Of a stretch of 64,000 nt of DNA, positions 1 to 9,932 are shown one piece after another. The stretch's first letter is position 1. Every line of letters begins with the position of its first letter. Position numbers and translations under genes: made by a program. The stretch is from SIG351 sp045627045 (GTDB lineage Bacteria > Bacillota > Clostridia > HGM11327). The notes under the pieces were generated by a model, which was given only the letters and a program-made list of their open reading frames with translations, was not told the origin of the DNA and made no database searches. The stretch covers positions 16,246 through 80,245 of the forward strand of contig JAZQMY010000025.1 of NCBI GenBank assembly GCA_045627045.1, given 5' to 3'.

Positions 1-501
1 AGACTTGACAGGCTCGGAATCAGAATGGATATGGAGAGTGAAAGACTTCAGCGATCAAAGAAACCCGAGGAAACGATTGCCGAAACAGACTTCTTTGAGG
101 GCAGATACATAGTAAACGACGTCAACGAAGCCATTTACTCCAAGTCAATATTGATTTTGATACCCTAAATCTCCGGAGAAACAGATACACGGTGGAAAGC
201 GGAGTTCAGAAAATCAAGTGTTCCGTTTGCATGGTTTTTTGAGCTGATCGACGGAAAAATTCTTCTGAGAAACGAAACGACAAAGCTTGAGTTTGAAAAA
301 TCAGCTGATTGCAAAACGCAGAACATATGTGTGCCTTCTGTTTTCAAGTGCAGGGGCTGCGGCATGAGCCTTTCACTCATGGACGGAAAAGCCTGCCCGA
401 ATTGCGGAAAAGAGCTCGACCTGAGGCAATACGATTGGATAATCACAAAATATGAAAGCAGTATGAGCGAGCCTGGTAAGTCCTGGCGTGAATTCAACTG
501 A
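1..501 (+). pseudogene. zinc-ribbon protein, 3' part, disrupted by two compensating indels
   Basis: The window opens inside a gene. Frame 1 reads well up to about base 144, then meets TAA at 166-168. The protein-like reading continues in frame 3 from about 147 to 238 and includes a CxxC pair (KCSVC). It returns to frame 1 at the six-T run 233-238, giving FELIDGKILLRN and then a CxxC...CxxC zinc ribbon (KCRGCG and CPNCGKEL) ending at TGA 499-501. One missing base near 145 and one extra T in the run would explain everything. The two errors cancel, so the zinc ribbon is back in frame. It may be a real decaying gene or two assembly indels. Function unknown; frr or pyrH, which often precede uppS, are not here. 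Confidence 0.6.
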
Positions 502-524
502 TTCAGAAAAAAATTAAAATGCTT

Positions 525-573
525 GCCTGTCGAAGAAGAAAGATTGTTCTCATTCTTCCGCAGGCTTTCTTCT
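525..573 (+). terminator. probable weak terminator before uppS
   Basis: GCCTG at 525-529 pairs with CAGGC at 561-565, with GAAGAA/TTCTTC extending the stem around two mismatches. A T-rich stretch follows (566-573). It separates the broken zinc-ribbon gene from the uppS promoter. Confidence 0.4.
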
Positions 574-600
574 TATGAAAAAATTCAAGGGTTATTTCAC

Positions 601-629
601 TTGAAAAAATAAGCACTGTATGGTATAAT
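601..629 (+). promoter_or_regulatory. promoter of the uppS-polC operon
   Basis: TTGAAA (601-606), 17-bp spacer, TATAAT (624-629), with TGG just before the -10 (extended -10). It lies 33 bases upstream of the uppS start codon and is the only strong promoter seen before polC. Confidence 0.8.
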
Positions 630-661
630 TAAACAGTAATAAAAATAAAAAGGATCAATTT

Positions 662-1417
662 ATGGCAGATAATAAATCATTGAGCAACCTGATTGAAGAA
701 GTAAAAAAGAAAAACGTTCCCCAGCACGTTGCTATTATTATGGACGGCAACGGCAGATGGGCAAAGCTCCACGGCTTCATGCGTTCCGTCGGACACAGAT
801 ACGGAGTAGAGAAAGTCATTGAGCTTCTCAATGCCTCAAAAAAGGTCGGAATAAAATACGTTACGGTATATGCTTTTTCAACCGAAAACTGGTCAAGACC
901 AAAGGAAGAGGTCGATGCTCTCATGGAACTTACGGTCGAATTCATCGCAAGAGAGATAGACCACATCAAGGCAGAGGGCGCAAGGATTCATATCCTCGGA
1001 GACTATTCCGTTCTTCCCGAAAAGGCAAGGAACGCAGTTCAGTATGCAGTCGACTACACAGCAGAAAACACCGAGCTTCATTTCAATGTTGCACTGAATT
1101 ACGGCGGCAGAGCTGAGCTTGTAAAAGCATTCAAGGATATGATGAATGAGGTCAACGATGGTAAGCTTGATCCCGACAGCATAAATGAAAAGACGATTTC
1201 CGAGCATCTTTATACCGCAGGAATGCCGGATCCGGATCTGATAATCAGAACCGCAGGAGAAATGCGTCTGAGCAATTTCCTTCCGTATCAGTCAGCCTAT
1301 TCGGAAATATGGATAAGTCCGTCAGATCTCTACTGGCCTGACTTCACTTCGGAATGCTATTTCAAGGCAATACTTGATTATCAGAAAAGAGACAGGCGCT
1401 TCGGCAAGGTAAAGTAA
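662..1417 (+). CDS. uppS: undecaprenyl diphosphate synthase (isoprenyl transferase)
   Basis: 251 residues, normal for cis-prenyltransferases. It condenses isopentenyl diphosphate onto farnesyl diphosphate to make the C55 lipid carrier for peptidoglycan and wall polymers. The signature IMDGNGRWAK is at residues 26-35, with catalytic Asp28. FSTENWSRP follows near residue 85, and RTAGEMRLSNF lies near residue 200; family members usually have RTSGE there, so the Ser-to-Ala change is a minor oddity. AAGGA lies 7 bases before the ATG. It is first of six same-strand genes (uppS-cdsA-dxr-rseP-ispG-polC), the classic Firmicutes order linking isoprenoid supply to envelope synthesis. Confidence 0.96.
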   Translation: MADNKSLSNLIEEVKKKNVPQHVAIIMDGNGRWAKLHGFMRSVGHRYGVEKVIELLNASKKVGIKYVTVYAFSTENWSRPKEEVDALMELTVEFIAREIDHIKAEGARIHILGDYSVLPEKARNAVQYAVDYTAENTELHFNVALNYGGRAELVKAFKDMMNEVNDGKLDPDSINEKTISEHLYTAGMPDPDLIIRTAGEMRLSNFLPYQSAYSEIWISPSDLYWPDFTSECYFKAILDYQKRDRRFGKVK

Positions 1418-1439
1418 TCGGTTCAAGGAGTTACATAAT

Positions 1440-2243
1440 ATGAAAAAAAGAATTATTTCTGCGGCTGTGATAATACCTCTTACCATTGCCGCTATATGGA
1501 TCGGAGGACTCGTATTTGACATTCTTGCCGTTCTGATCACGGCAGGCGCTGTTTGGGAAATGAACAAGGTACTGAAGCTTGTCGGAATAAGAACGCATAT
1601 AATAATCAATATGGTGTTTGTTGCCGCAGCTGCTCTTTTGATTTATTTTGGAAAAGAAGCAATGATGTTTCAGCTCTTCATTCTTTTTTCAATGCTGACT
1701 CTTGCATTTACTCTTTTCTCAAAGAAGCACGATATCCGTGACGCCTTGTCAACAATAGCCGTTTTCGTTTATCCGTCATCGCTCATTCTCACACTTACAC
1801 TCATAATGAGAGCCGGAAGAGAATACCTGATTGCAGGAATACTGACTTCCGTAATCACAGATACTGCGGCGTTCTTCGTAGGAAGAAAATACGGAAGAAG
1901 AAAACTTTGCCCGACTATCAGCCCTCATAAAACTCTTGCAGGAGCAATCGGCGGCGAATTGTTTGCGACCGTTCTTATGAGTATATACGGTCTTATCGTT
2001 ATGCTCGTGATCAGAAAGACTGGCTTTGATTTCGTAAAGCTTATCGGATGGTCGTCATTTGCCATGTTCGGCGGAATTTTTGCCCAGTTCGGCGATCTTT
2101 GTGCTTCGGCAGTGAAGAGATACTGCGGTGTCAAGGATTATTCAAACCTTATTCCCGGACACGGCGGCATTATGGACAGACTTGACAGTGTCATGTTTAC
2201 GTCCGCATTACTTTATTTATTTCTTTCGCTTGGAATAATCTGA
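1440..2243 (+). CDS. cdsA: phosphatidate cytidylyltransferase (CDP-diacylglycerol synthase)
   Basis: 267 residues, hydrophobic throughout with about eight predicted membrane spans. It converts phosphatidate and CTP to CDP-diacylglycerol, the branch-point precursor of the phospholipids. The family signature near the C-terminus is clear: GHGGIMDRLDS at about 240-250, containing the conserved metal-binding Asp residues. AAGGAG sits 9 bases before the ATG and the gene starts 22 bases after uppS, so the two are cotranscribed. Confidence 0.95.
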   Translation: MKKRIISAAVIIPLTIAAIWIGGLVFDILAVLITAGAVWEMNKVLKLVGIRTHIIINMVFVAAAALLIYFGKEAMMFQLFILFSMLTLAFTLFSKKHDIRDALSTIAVFVYPSSLILTLTLIMRAGREYLIAGILTSVITDTAAFFVGRKYGRRKLCPTISPHKTLAGAIGGELFATVLMSIYGLIVMLVIRKTGFDFVKLIGWSSFAMFGGIFAQFGDLCASAVKRYCGVKDYSNLIPGHGGIMDRLDSVMFTSALLYLFLSLGII

Positions 2244-2279
2244 TCAAAAACTAAATAAAATATAATAAACCACAGAAAA

Positions 2280-3416
2280 ATGAAAAGAATTGCATTATTC
2301 GGTTCCACAGGCTCAATAGGTACACAGACTGCGGACATAATAGAAAAATATCCTGAAAAATTCAAGCTTACATCATGCTTTGCATACAAGAATTCCGATC
2401 TGATAAAAGAGCAGATTGAGAAATTCAACCCTGTATTTGCCGGTCTATATAACAAAGCCGCCAATTCAAAACTGAAAAATTCCTATTCAGGCAAAACAAA
2501 TATAATCGACCCCGAAAGCGGTCTTGACGAAGTGCTTGAGCTTGCGGACACAGTCGTTGTATCAATAAGCGGATTTGCAGGAATAGGTGTAACCCTTGAA
2601 GCACTGAAAAAAGGAAAACAGGTCGCAATAGCAACAAAAGAGGTCCTTGTTTCGGCAGGAGACATAGTCAATGAATACACAGCGCTTTACGGTGGAAGCA
2701 TAATCCCAATAGACAGTGAGCACAGTGCAGTGTGGCAGTGTCTTGAAGGAATTAACAAAGGCGGAGATTACCGTGAGCACGTCAGAAGAATAATTCTCAC
2801 CGCATCAGGCGGCCCATTCAGAACAAGAGACAGGGATACTCTCAAGGACGTAACCGTACAAGAGGCTCTGAAGCACCCCAACTGGTCAATGGGAGCTAAA
2901 ATCACGATTGATTCAGCAACTATGATGAACAAAGGTCTTGAAGTGATCGAAGCAGAAAGACTTTATAAGGTCGGAGCAGACAGAATCGATATTCTCGTTC
3001 ACCCGCAGAGCATAGTTCACTCAATGGTTGAATGCGTCGACGGAAACATCCTGGCACAACTCGGCAATGCCAATATGAGACATCCGATCCTCTATGCACT
3101 TTCATACCCTGAAAGAATTGAAACAAGATTCGGAAGACTTGATCTCACAAAAGCAAGTGCTCTCACGTTTGAAGAGCCGGACACAGAGAAGTTCCCTTCA
3201 ATAAAGCTTGCTTACAAGGCGCTTGAATTCGGAGGTACAGCTCCATGCGTTATGAATGCCGCAAATGAGAAAGCCGTGGCACTCTTCCTTGAAGAGAAAA
3301 TCAGATTCACGGACATTCCGGTATTCGTCGAGGAGAGAATGGAAAGATTATCCGATAACGGCAAAAAGCTTACTCTGGAATCAATAATTGAAGCGGACAG
3401 AATAGCCCGCAGTTAA
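2280..3416 (+). CDS. dxr: 1-deoxy-D-xylulose-5-phosphate reductoisomerase
   Basis: 378 residues, typical length. It makes 2-C-methyl-D-erythritol 4-phosphate, the committed step of the MEP isoprenoid pathway, using NADPH. The N-terminal NADPH loop GSTGSIG is at residues 8-14. Metal ligands lie in DSEHSA (about 147-152), and MNKGLE (about 220) holds the other metal-binding Glu. The start codon has no recognisable Shine-Dalgarno sequence, only an A-rich run, which is unusual beside neighbours with strong GGAG sites. Translation may depend on coupling from cdsA 37 bases upstream. Together with ispG, three genes on, it places two MEP enzymes in this operon. Confidence 0.95.
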   Translation: MKRIALFGSTGSIGTQTADIIEKYPEKFKLTSCFAYKNSDLIKEQIEKFNPVFAGLYNKAANSKLKNSYSGKTNIIDPESGLDEVLELADTVVVSISGFAGIGVTLEALKKGKQVAIATKEVLVSAGDIVNEYTALYGGSIIPIDSEHSAVWQCLEGINKGGDYREHVRRIILTASGGPFRTRDRDTLKDVTVQEALKHPNWSMGAKITIDSATMMNKGLEVIEAERLYKVGADRIDILVHPQSIVHSMVECVDGNILAQLGNANMRHPILYALSYPERIETRFGRLDLTKASALTFEEPDTEKFPSIKLAYKALEFGGTAPCVMNAANEKAVALFLEEKIRFTDIPVFVEERMERLSDNGKKLTLESIIEADRIARS

Positions 3417-3449
3417 AAAACATTTGAATTAAGGAAGGAACGTTTTTTA

Positions 3450-4508
3450 ATGACAGTTTTATATACAATACTCGCAATGGTAATCGGATACTCCGTAATT
3501 GTTTTGATCCACGAATGGGGACACTACATTACAGGAAGAATGTTCGGAGTAAAAACAGATGAATTTTCTGTGGGAATGGGGCCTAAGCTCCTTCAGAAGA
3601 AAACAAAGAACGTTATGCTTTCACTCCGTGCGATTCCGATAGGCGGATACGTAAAGTTCACAGGAGACGAAGAAGTATACGGTGAGAACACAAAAGGCGC
3701 TGAAAACGATCCGCATATAATTCTCAATCTTTCCGTATGGAAAAAGCTTATTATATACGTTGCAGGAGCGGTCATGAACTTCGTTCTCGGCTTTGTGCTT
3801 CTGCTTACGGTTTATTTTCTTCTCGGCGCTCCGACACAGATTCCGACAATAGGCTCAGTTATTGAAGGCACTCCTGCCGACAGAGCCGGCCTTGAGGCAA
3901 ATGACAGAATTGTTGAAATTGACGGTATTGCAGTTCCGCAGGATGATTACAACAAAGCTCTTGAGCTCATAACCGAGCATATAAGCGATAAGCCGGTTGA
4001 AATTGCCGTAAAAAGATCAGATGTGATCGAAAGGATTACAATACAGCCTGAATACGAGGAAGAAACGTCTTCATACAAAATCGGTATATATTTCGGCTAT
4101 ACCTACGGAAGAATCACATTAAAAGAGGCTTTTGAGGAAGCCTGCTATGCAACGGGCGAAATGATAACCGTGCTTTATAGAACTCTCGGAAATATGATTT
4201 TCAAGGGTGAAGGCCTTGAGAACCTTTCAGGACCTATCGGCATTGTCAATGTTGTAAGTGATGCCACAAGACAGGGAATCCTTTCCGTAGTTTATATCTT
4301 CGCGGTCATTTCATTCAATCTCGCAGTGATCAATCTGCTTCCGTTCCCCGCGCTCGACGGTGGAAAATGCTTTCTTCTCATCATTGAAGCAATCACTAAA
4401 AAGCCGCTTCCGAGAAAGGTCGAAGGCTATATAAACCTTGTCGGCTTTGCAATGTTGATTCTGCTTATGCTCGTAATTACGTTCAAGGACGTAATTCACC
4501 TTTTCTGA
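3450..4508 (+). CDS. rseP: site-2 intramembrane zinc protease (RIP metalloprotease)
   Basis: 352 residues. The zinc motif HEWGH is at residues 21-25 in the first membrane span. A PDZ domain occupies about 120-205, and the third zinc ligand lies in the C-terminal NLLPFPALDGG segment (about 300). This is the RseP/RasP family, which cleaves anti-sigma factors and signal-peptide remnants inside the membrane. Bacillus rasP lies in the same dxr-rasP neighbourhood. A GGAAGGA ribosome site precedes the ATG. The substrate here is unknown; no anti-sigma gene was recognised in the window. Confidence 0.93.
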   Translation: MTVLYTILAMVIGYSVIVLIHEWGHYITGRMFGVKTDEFSVGMGPKLLQKKTKNVMLSLRAIPIGGYVKFTGDEEVYGENTKGAENDPHIILNLSVWKKLIIYVAGAVMNFVLGFVLLLTVYFLLGAPTQIPTIGSVIEGTPADRAGLEANDRIVEIDGIAVPQDDYNKALELITEHISDKPVEIAVKRSDVIERITIQPEYEEETSSYKIGIYFGYTYGRITLKEAFEEACYATGEMITVLYRTLGNMIFKGEGLENLSGPIGIVNVVSDATRQGILSVVYIFAVISFNLAVINLLPFPALDGGKCFLLIIEAITKKPLPRKVEGYINLVGFAMLILLMLVITFKDVIHLF

Positions 4509-4519
4509 CGGAGATAAAA

Positions 4520-5584
4520 ATGGATAGAAAGATTACTAAAGAAATTCATGCAGGGAATGTCATTATCGGAGGCGGAAACAGGATTGTCGTTCAGTCGATG
4601 ATGAACACCGATACAAAAGATGCAAGCTCAACAATAGAGCAGATACAGAGGCTGAAAAATGCAGGTTGTATGCTTGCACGTCTTGCAGTATATGACGAAG
4701 ATTGCCTTCCACCGCTTCGAACGATCGTTAAAAAATCAGCTTTACCGCTTGTAGCCGATATTCATTTTGATTACAGACTTGCACTCGGAGCCATTGAGGC
4801 AGGTGTCGCTAAGGTCAGGATCAATCCCGGAAACATAGGTGACGAAGCAAAGATAAAAGCCGTGGCAGATTGCGCAAAAGCAAACGGTGTGCCGATAAGA
4901 GTCGGTGCAAATTCAGGCTCAATCAACAAGGAATTTGAGTCAAAATACGGCAGAAGCGCTGTGGCTATTGCCGAAAGTGCCCTTGCAAACGTTTATTCGC
5001 TCGAAAAATACGGATTTGATAATCTCGTAATCTCTGCAAAATCATCAAACGTTCTCGAGATGGTGGAAATATACCGATATCTTTCCGACAAAACGCAGTA
5101 TCCGCTTCACCTCGGCGTAACAGAGGCAGGCGATATCCTTGCAGGAACCGTAAAAAGCTCCGTCGGTATCGGTGCGCTGCTGCTTCAGGGAATCGGAGAC
5201 ACCATCCGTGTTTCACTCACAGCAGACCCCGTCAAGGAAGTTGAAACTGCGTATGAGCTCCTCCGTGCGTGTGGACTTTACAACGGTGGTGTGGAAATCA
5301 TTTCCTGCCCGACCTGTGCAAGAACAAAATACGATCTTCAGTCAACAGTTGCCGCATTGAGGGAAAAATTCCGCGGCGAAGAAAGAAGTCTTACCGTTGC
5401 AGTAATGGGCTGTGTTGTCAACGGTCCCGGCGAGGCATCTCATGCCGATATAGGAATTGCCGGAGGAAAAGGCAAGGTAGTAATGTTTGAGCACGGCGAA
5501 AAAACAGGTGTTTTCAATGAAGCCGATGCTGTGGATGCACTCTACGAGCGTGCAATGAAGATTCTTGATGAAAGGAATAAGTAA
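4520..5584 (+). CDS. ispG: 4-hydroxy-3-methylbut-2-en-1-yl diphosphate synthase
   Basis: 354 residues. It is the iron-sulfur enzyme of the MEP pathway that reductively opens methylerythritol cyclodiphosphate to HMBPP. Cluster-ligand Cys residues are visible in SCPTCART (about 260-267) and GCVVNGPGE (about 300). The N-terminal part is a TIM-barrel, with VADIHFDYRLA near residue 78. GGAG precedes the ATG. The TAA stop shares one base with the polC ATG (TAATG), suggesting translational coupling. Confidence 0.95.
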   Translation: MDRKITKEIHAGNVIIGGGNRIVVQSMMNTDTKDASSTIEQIQRLKNAGCMLARLAVYDEDCLPPLRTIVKKSALPLVADIHFDYRLALGAIEAGVAKVRINPGNIGDEAKIKAVADCAKANGVPIRVGANSGSINKEFESKYGRSAVAIAESALANVYSLEKYGFDNLVISAKSSNVLEMVEIYRYLSDKTQYPLHLGVTEAGDILAGTVKSSVGIGALLLQGIGDTIRVSLTADPVKEVETAYELLRACGLYNGGVEIISCPTCARTKYDLQSTVAALREKFRGEERSLTVAVMGCVVNGPGEASHADIGIAGGKGKVVMFEHGEKTGVFNEADAVDALYERAMKILDERNK

Positions 5585-8500
5585 TGTCTCTACTTTCTGA
5601 TTATTTTAGCGAAGACAAATCAGATTTTCTTAAGCGAACAGCTCTAGATTCAGCAAAGCTTTACAAGGATAACGGCCGAGTAGAGCTTTATTTGACTGTT
5701 GACGGACTTCTGCAGAACGAAGAAGAGCAGCAAATCAAGCGTCTTTTCTCCAAAAAGCTCGGTATTTCCGCCGATTCCGTAAAGCTTATTCTCAAAAGCA
5801 AGAATCCTGAGGTCTTTTCAGAGGAAAATCTTCCGCAGTACCTAAACAGAATCAAAGCGCAATGGATAGAAAAAGGCTTCAGGACCTGCGTTCTCGGACT
5901 CAATTCGCTCAAATACCTTGAGCCTGATTTAATTATCGGAGAGGCCGTCAGCCAGATTGATCTTGAAATCCTTACAAGGCACAAAGCAGAATCGCTCATT
6001 CAGGAATGGTTTTCGCAGACTTTCAATTCTGATTTCAGGTGCGAACTGAGAATGAACGATGCAACGCTTGCGGAAATTCTGCTTGAACACCGTGAACAGC
6101 GTGACAAGGAAATCGCAAAGGCCATTTCCGAAAGAACTGCCGCAAAGGAGAAGCCGAAGGTTTCAAGCGGCAAAATCGAAATATCACTTGAAGATCCGAT
6201 TATCGGAAAAGCTTTCACAGGCAATCCGATTCCCATGGATGAGGTCGAGGAATCGCCTGACTTCATCATAGTCGAAGGCGAAATCTTCAAGGTCGAATCA
6301 AAGGAATTAAAAACAGGTAAAACAATATTCACTATTGAGTTTACAGATAAAACAAACTCTCTTAAGGCCAAAATCTGGGCAGACAGCAAGAATCTTGAGA
6401 TTCTTTCAACAGTGCTCAAGGAAAAAAACTGCGTAAAGGTAAGAGGTCAGTACGTTTTTGATGCATTTGCAAAAGAACCTGTTATGAAGGTCATGGCAAT
6501 GTATCAGACAAAAGCCAAGAAACGTGCGGACACTTCTGAAGAGAAGCGAGTCGAGCTGCACGCCCACACCGTAATGAGCTCATACGACGGACTTATAGAG
6601 CCTGCCGATCTCGTAAAGCGGGCTATTTCTTGGGGACACAAAGCCGTTGCCATCACTGATCACGGCGTACTTCAGGCAAACCCGAACGCCTTTGCGGCAG
6701 CAGAAAAAGCTTCAAAGGAGCATCCTGACTTTACCGTTATTTTCGGATGCGAAGGCTATCTCATAGATGATATAACCGGTCTTGTTCAGGGAGTATCAGG
6801 TGTAATAGATGAAACCGAACTTGTTGCTTTTGATATTGAAACGACAGGACTTGACAAGAATACGGATGCGATCATCGAAATCGGTGCCGTAAAAATAAAG
6901 AACGGCGAAATAATCGAAAAATTCGACACCTTCGTCAATCCGGAAAGATACATTTCATATGATATCACCAAGCTTACAGGAATATCAAACGAGGATGTCG
7001 AGGGAGCGCCTACAATAGACAAGGCACTCGTCGATTTCAAGAACTTTATAGGTGATTCATTGCTCATAGCTCACAATGCTTCGTTTGATATGGGCTTTAT
7101 CAGAACAAACGCCGTAAGGCTCGGTCTTCGTATCGGAAACAGATCTATAGATACGCTTCTTCTTTCAAGAGCGATGCTTCCAGATCTGAAAAAACATACG
7201 CTTGATGTGGTTGCTGCACACCTGAAAATAAACGAAGTCGCACACCACAGGGCAGATGACGATGCTTATGTTTGCGGATTGATTTTCTGCTGGTTTGTAA
7301 ACAAGATGAAAAAGGAAGGCGTTACAACATTCGAAGATATGAACAGATATTTCTGCTCAAACTTTGAGGAAAGACTTCCGAGTTATCACATCGTTATCCT
7401 TGCAACAAACAAGGACGGTATGACAAATCTGAACAGGATAGTTTCCGATTCACATCTTAAACACTATCACAAACGTCCGAGAATGCCCAGATCGCTTATT
7501 GATGAATGCAGAAACAATCTCATTATCGGCTCAGCCTGTGATGCAGGCGAGCTTTATGAACTCGTGCTTCATAATGCCGACGAAGAGCTTCTAAGGAAGA
7601 CTGCTTCTTATTATGATTACCTTGAGATCCAGCCTTTGGGGAACAATCACCATCTGATTGAGGACGGAAGCGTCAGGGATGAAGAGCAGCTCAAGGATAT
7701 CAACAGAAAGATCGTTTCACTTGCAAAAGATCTCGGAAAGCCTTTCTGTGCCACAGGTGACGTCCACTTTATGGAGCCTGAGGACAAAGCCTTCAGAAGC
7801 ATTCTGATGGCCACAAAGGGCTTTGAAGATGCAGACAACCAGGCGCCGCTCTACTTCAAGACAACGAACGAAATGCTCGAGGAATTCTCTTATCTTGGTG
7901 AGGAGGATTGCCGCAAGGCAGTTATCGAATATCCGAATGAAATAGCATCCCGTGCGGAAAAATACAAGCTCATGCCTGACAGCCTCGTTGCGCCGGACCT
8001 TCCCGGTGCAAAGGAAGAAATCATCAATTCAACATGGAACAAGGCTCACGAAATCTACGGAGAAACGTTGCCTGAAATCGTTGAGAAGAGAATCAAGAGA
8101 GAGCTTGACTCGATCATAGGTAACGGCTATCAGGTTTTGTATCTCACCGCCAAAAAGCTTGTTGAGAAATCAAATCAGGACGGATATCCTGTCGGCTCCA
8201 GAGGCTCCGTAGGTGCATCCTACGTTGCATTCCTTACCGGAATTACCGAAGTTAACGCACTTGAAGCACACTATCTGTGTCCGAAGTGCAAGCTCGTTGA
8301 CTGGAATGTTCCGCTTCACGAAATCGCATTCGATATTGAAGACAGAGTTTGCCCGAACTGCGGAATAAACATGGAAAAAATCGGTCTGGATATGCCGTTC
8401 GAGGTATTTCTCGGCTTCAAGGGTGATAAAGTTCCTGATATCGACCTTAACTTCTCAGGTGAATATCAGAATAAAATACACAGATACACGGAACAGCTTT

Positions 8501-9855
8501 TCGGAAAAGAAAACGTATTCAAAGCCGGAACTATCGGCATGATACAGGATAAGACAGCTTACGGATACGTCAAGAAATATCTTGAGGAAAGAGGCAAGGT
8601 AGTTAATTCCGCAGAAATGGACAGGCTCGTTATAGGTTGTACCGGAGTCAAAAGAACGACTGGTCAGCACCCTGCCGGAATGGTAGTTCTTCCTGTTGGA
8701 AGAAGTATTTATGAATTTACCGCTCTCCAGCACCCTGCCGATACAGAAGACTCCGTTGTTACGACAACTCACTATGACTTCCATTTCATTCACGATACGC
8801 TCGTAAAGCTTGACCTTCTCGGACATGACGGCCCTACTATCCTCAAAATGCTATGTGACCTTGCCGGCATTAAAATAGCGGATATTCCGGATGCCGAAAA
8901 GGAGACGATGACGCTCTTCAATTCATCTACCGCATTGAAGCTCAAAAGAGGAGAGCTTTTCATGGATATAGGAACTTTGGGAATACCTGAATATAATACT
9001 CCGTTCCTCAGAGAAATCCTGCTTGAAATCAAGCCTACCAAATTTGCCGAACTGATCAGTATCAACGGTCTTTCACACGGTGAAGGCATCTGGATAGGAA
9101 ACGGTCAGGATCTCGTTAAAAACGGCGTGATCAAGTTTGAAGACGTCGTTGCAACACGTGAAAACATCATGTTCAAGCTCATCAACTGGGGGCTTGATTC
9201 TAAAATGTCGTTTGACGTAATGGAAAGCGTAAGAAAAGGTAAAGGAATGAAGCCGGAATGGGAAGCTGCAATGCACGAAAAAAACGTACCGCAGTGGTTC
9301 ATTGATTCGTGCCACAAGATAGGCTATCTCTTCCCGAAGCCTCACGCCGCAGCGTACGCACAGCTGTCATACAGAATAGCTTATTTCAAGGTGCATTATC
9401 CGCTTTGCTTTTACGCAACTTATTTCTCAATAAAAGCACCCGGATTCGACGGCACACTCGCCATAAAGGGCGGAGAAGCCATCCGTGACAGATTCCTTGA
9501 AGTAAAGAAAGCAGGCAAGGAAGCATCCCCTAAGGACCAGGATATGCAGCCTCATCTTGAAACAGCATACGAAATGTGGTGCAGAGGATATGAATTCTAC
9601 CCGTGCGATCTTGATAAATCGGACGGAGTAAAATACACGATCGAAGAAAACGGTCTGAGGATCCCATTCACGGCTCTGCCCGGTATTCCTGCAACCGCAG
9701 GTCAGCAGATCTCAGACGCAAGAAAGGATGGTCCTTTTATGTCGGTAGATGATCTGAAAAAGAGAAGCGGAGTCGGCAAGAGCATAATAGATGCTCTGAG
9801 AGATCAAGGACTTCTTGCAAAGCTCCCCGAAACGGCACAGATAGAGTTCTTCTGA
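5584..9855 (+). CDS. polC: DNA polymerase III alpha subunit, PolC type
   Basis: 1423 residues, the replicative polymerase of low-GC Gram-positives. Visible order: N-terminal domain; OB fold (about 220-310); PHP domain with HAHTVMSSYDG (about 325) and ITDHG; an inserted DEDDh 3'-5' exonuclease with FDIETTGL (about 415) and HNASFD; the rest of PHP; a zinc-binding part with CPKC (about 898) and CPNC; and the polymerase core with PDIDLNFSGE (about 950). A helix-hairpin-helix region is near the C-terminus. It is last in the uppS operon. In Bacillus the next gene is rimP; here rimP lies at 53344, so the order is broken. Confidence 0.97.
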   Translation: MSLLSDYFSEDKSDFLKRTALDSAKLYKDNGRVELYLTVDGLLQNEEEQQIKRLFSKKLGISADSVKLILKSKNPEVFSEENLPQYLNRIKAQWIEKGFRTCVLGLNSLKYLEPDLIIGEAVSQIDLEILTRHKAESLIQEWFSQTFNSDFRCELRMNDATLAEILLEHREQRDKEIAKAISERTAAKEKPKVSSGKIEISLEDPIIGKAFTGNPIPMDEVEESPDFIIVEGEIFKVESKELKTGKTIFTIEFTDKTNSLKAKIWADSKNLEILSTVLKEKNCVKVRGQYVFDAFAKEPVMKVMAMYQTKAKKRADTSEEKRVELHAHTVMSSYDGLIEPADLVKRAISWGHKAVAITDHGVLQANPNAFAAAEKASKEHPDFTVIFGCEGYLIDDITGLVQGVSGVIDETELVAFDIETTGLDKNTDAIIEIGAVKIKNGEIIEKFDTFVNPERYISYDITKLTGISNEDVEGAPTIDKALVDFKNFIGDSLLIAHNASFDMGFIRTNAVRLGLRIGNRSIDTLLLSRAMLPDLKKHTLDVVAAHLKINEVAHHRADDDAYVCGLIFCWFVNKMKKEGVTTFEDMNRYFCSNFEERLPSYHIVILATNKDGMTNLNRIVSDSHLKHYHKRPRMPRSLIDECRNNLIIGSACDAGELYELVLHNADEELLRKTASYYDYLEIQPLGNNHHLIEDGSVRDEEQLKDINRKIVSLAKDLGKPFCATGDVHFMEPEDKAFRSILMATKGFEDADNQAPLYFKTTNEMLEEFSYLGEEDCRKAVIEYPNEIASRAEKYKLMPDSLVAPDLPGAKEEIINSTWNKAHEIYGETLPEIVEKRIKRELDSIIGNGYQVLYLTAKKLVEKSNQDGYPVGSRGSVGASYVAFLTGITEVNALEAHYLCPKCKLVDWNVPLHEIAFDIEDRVCPNCGINMEKIGLDMPFEVFLGFKGDKVPDIDLNFSGEYQNKIHRYTEQLFGKENVFKAGTIGMIQDKTAYGYVKKYLEERGKVVNSAEMDRLVIGCTGVKRTTGQHPAGMVVLPVGRSIYEFTALQHPADTEDSVVTTTHYDFHFIHDTLVKLDLLGHDGPTILKMLCDLAGIKIADIPDAEKETMTLFNSSTALKLKRGELFMDIGTLGIPEYNTPFLREILLEIKPTKFAELISINGLSHGEGIWIGNGQDLVKNGVIKFEDVVATRENIMFKLINWGLDSKMSFDVMESVRKGKGMKPEWEAAMHEKNVPQWFIDSCHKIGYLFPKPHAAAYAQLSYRIAYFKVHYPLCFYATYFSIKAPGFDGTLAIKGGEAIRDRFLEVKKAGKEASPKDQDMQPHLETAYEMWCRGYEFYPCDLDKSDGVKYTIEENGLRIPFTALPGIPATAGQQISDARKDGPFMSVDDLKKRSGVGKSIIDALRDQGLLAKLPETAQIEFF

Positions 9856-9866
9856 CAGATAATATG

Positions 9867-9895
9867 TTTACAAAAGTGTCAGAATATGGTACAAT
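9867..9895 (+). promoter_or_regulatory. promoter of the repeat lipoprotein gene
   Basis: TTTACA (9867-9872), 17-bp spacer, TACAAT (9890-9895), TGG extended -10. It begins 12 bases after the polC stop. Confidence 0.7.
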
Positions 9896-9932
9896 AATAT
9901 ACGAAAGTAAAACAAAGATGAGGATTATTATC

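Noticed and set aside
166..168. Programmed stop read-through in the first gene
   Set aside because: The frame-1 sequence after the stop lacks protein character until about 240, while frame 3 carries a CxxC motif; indels explain it better.
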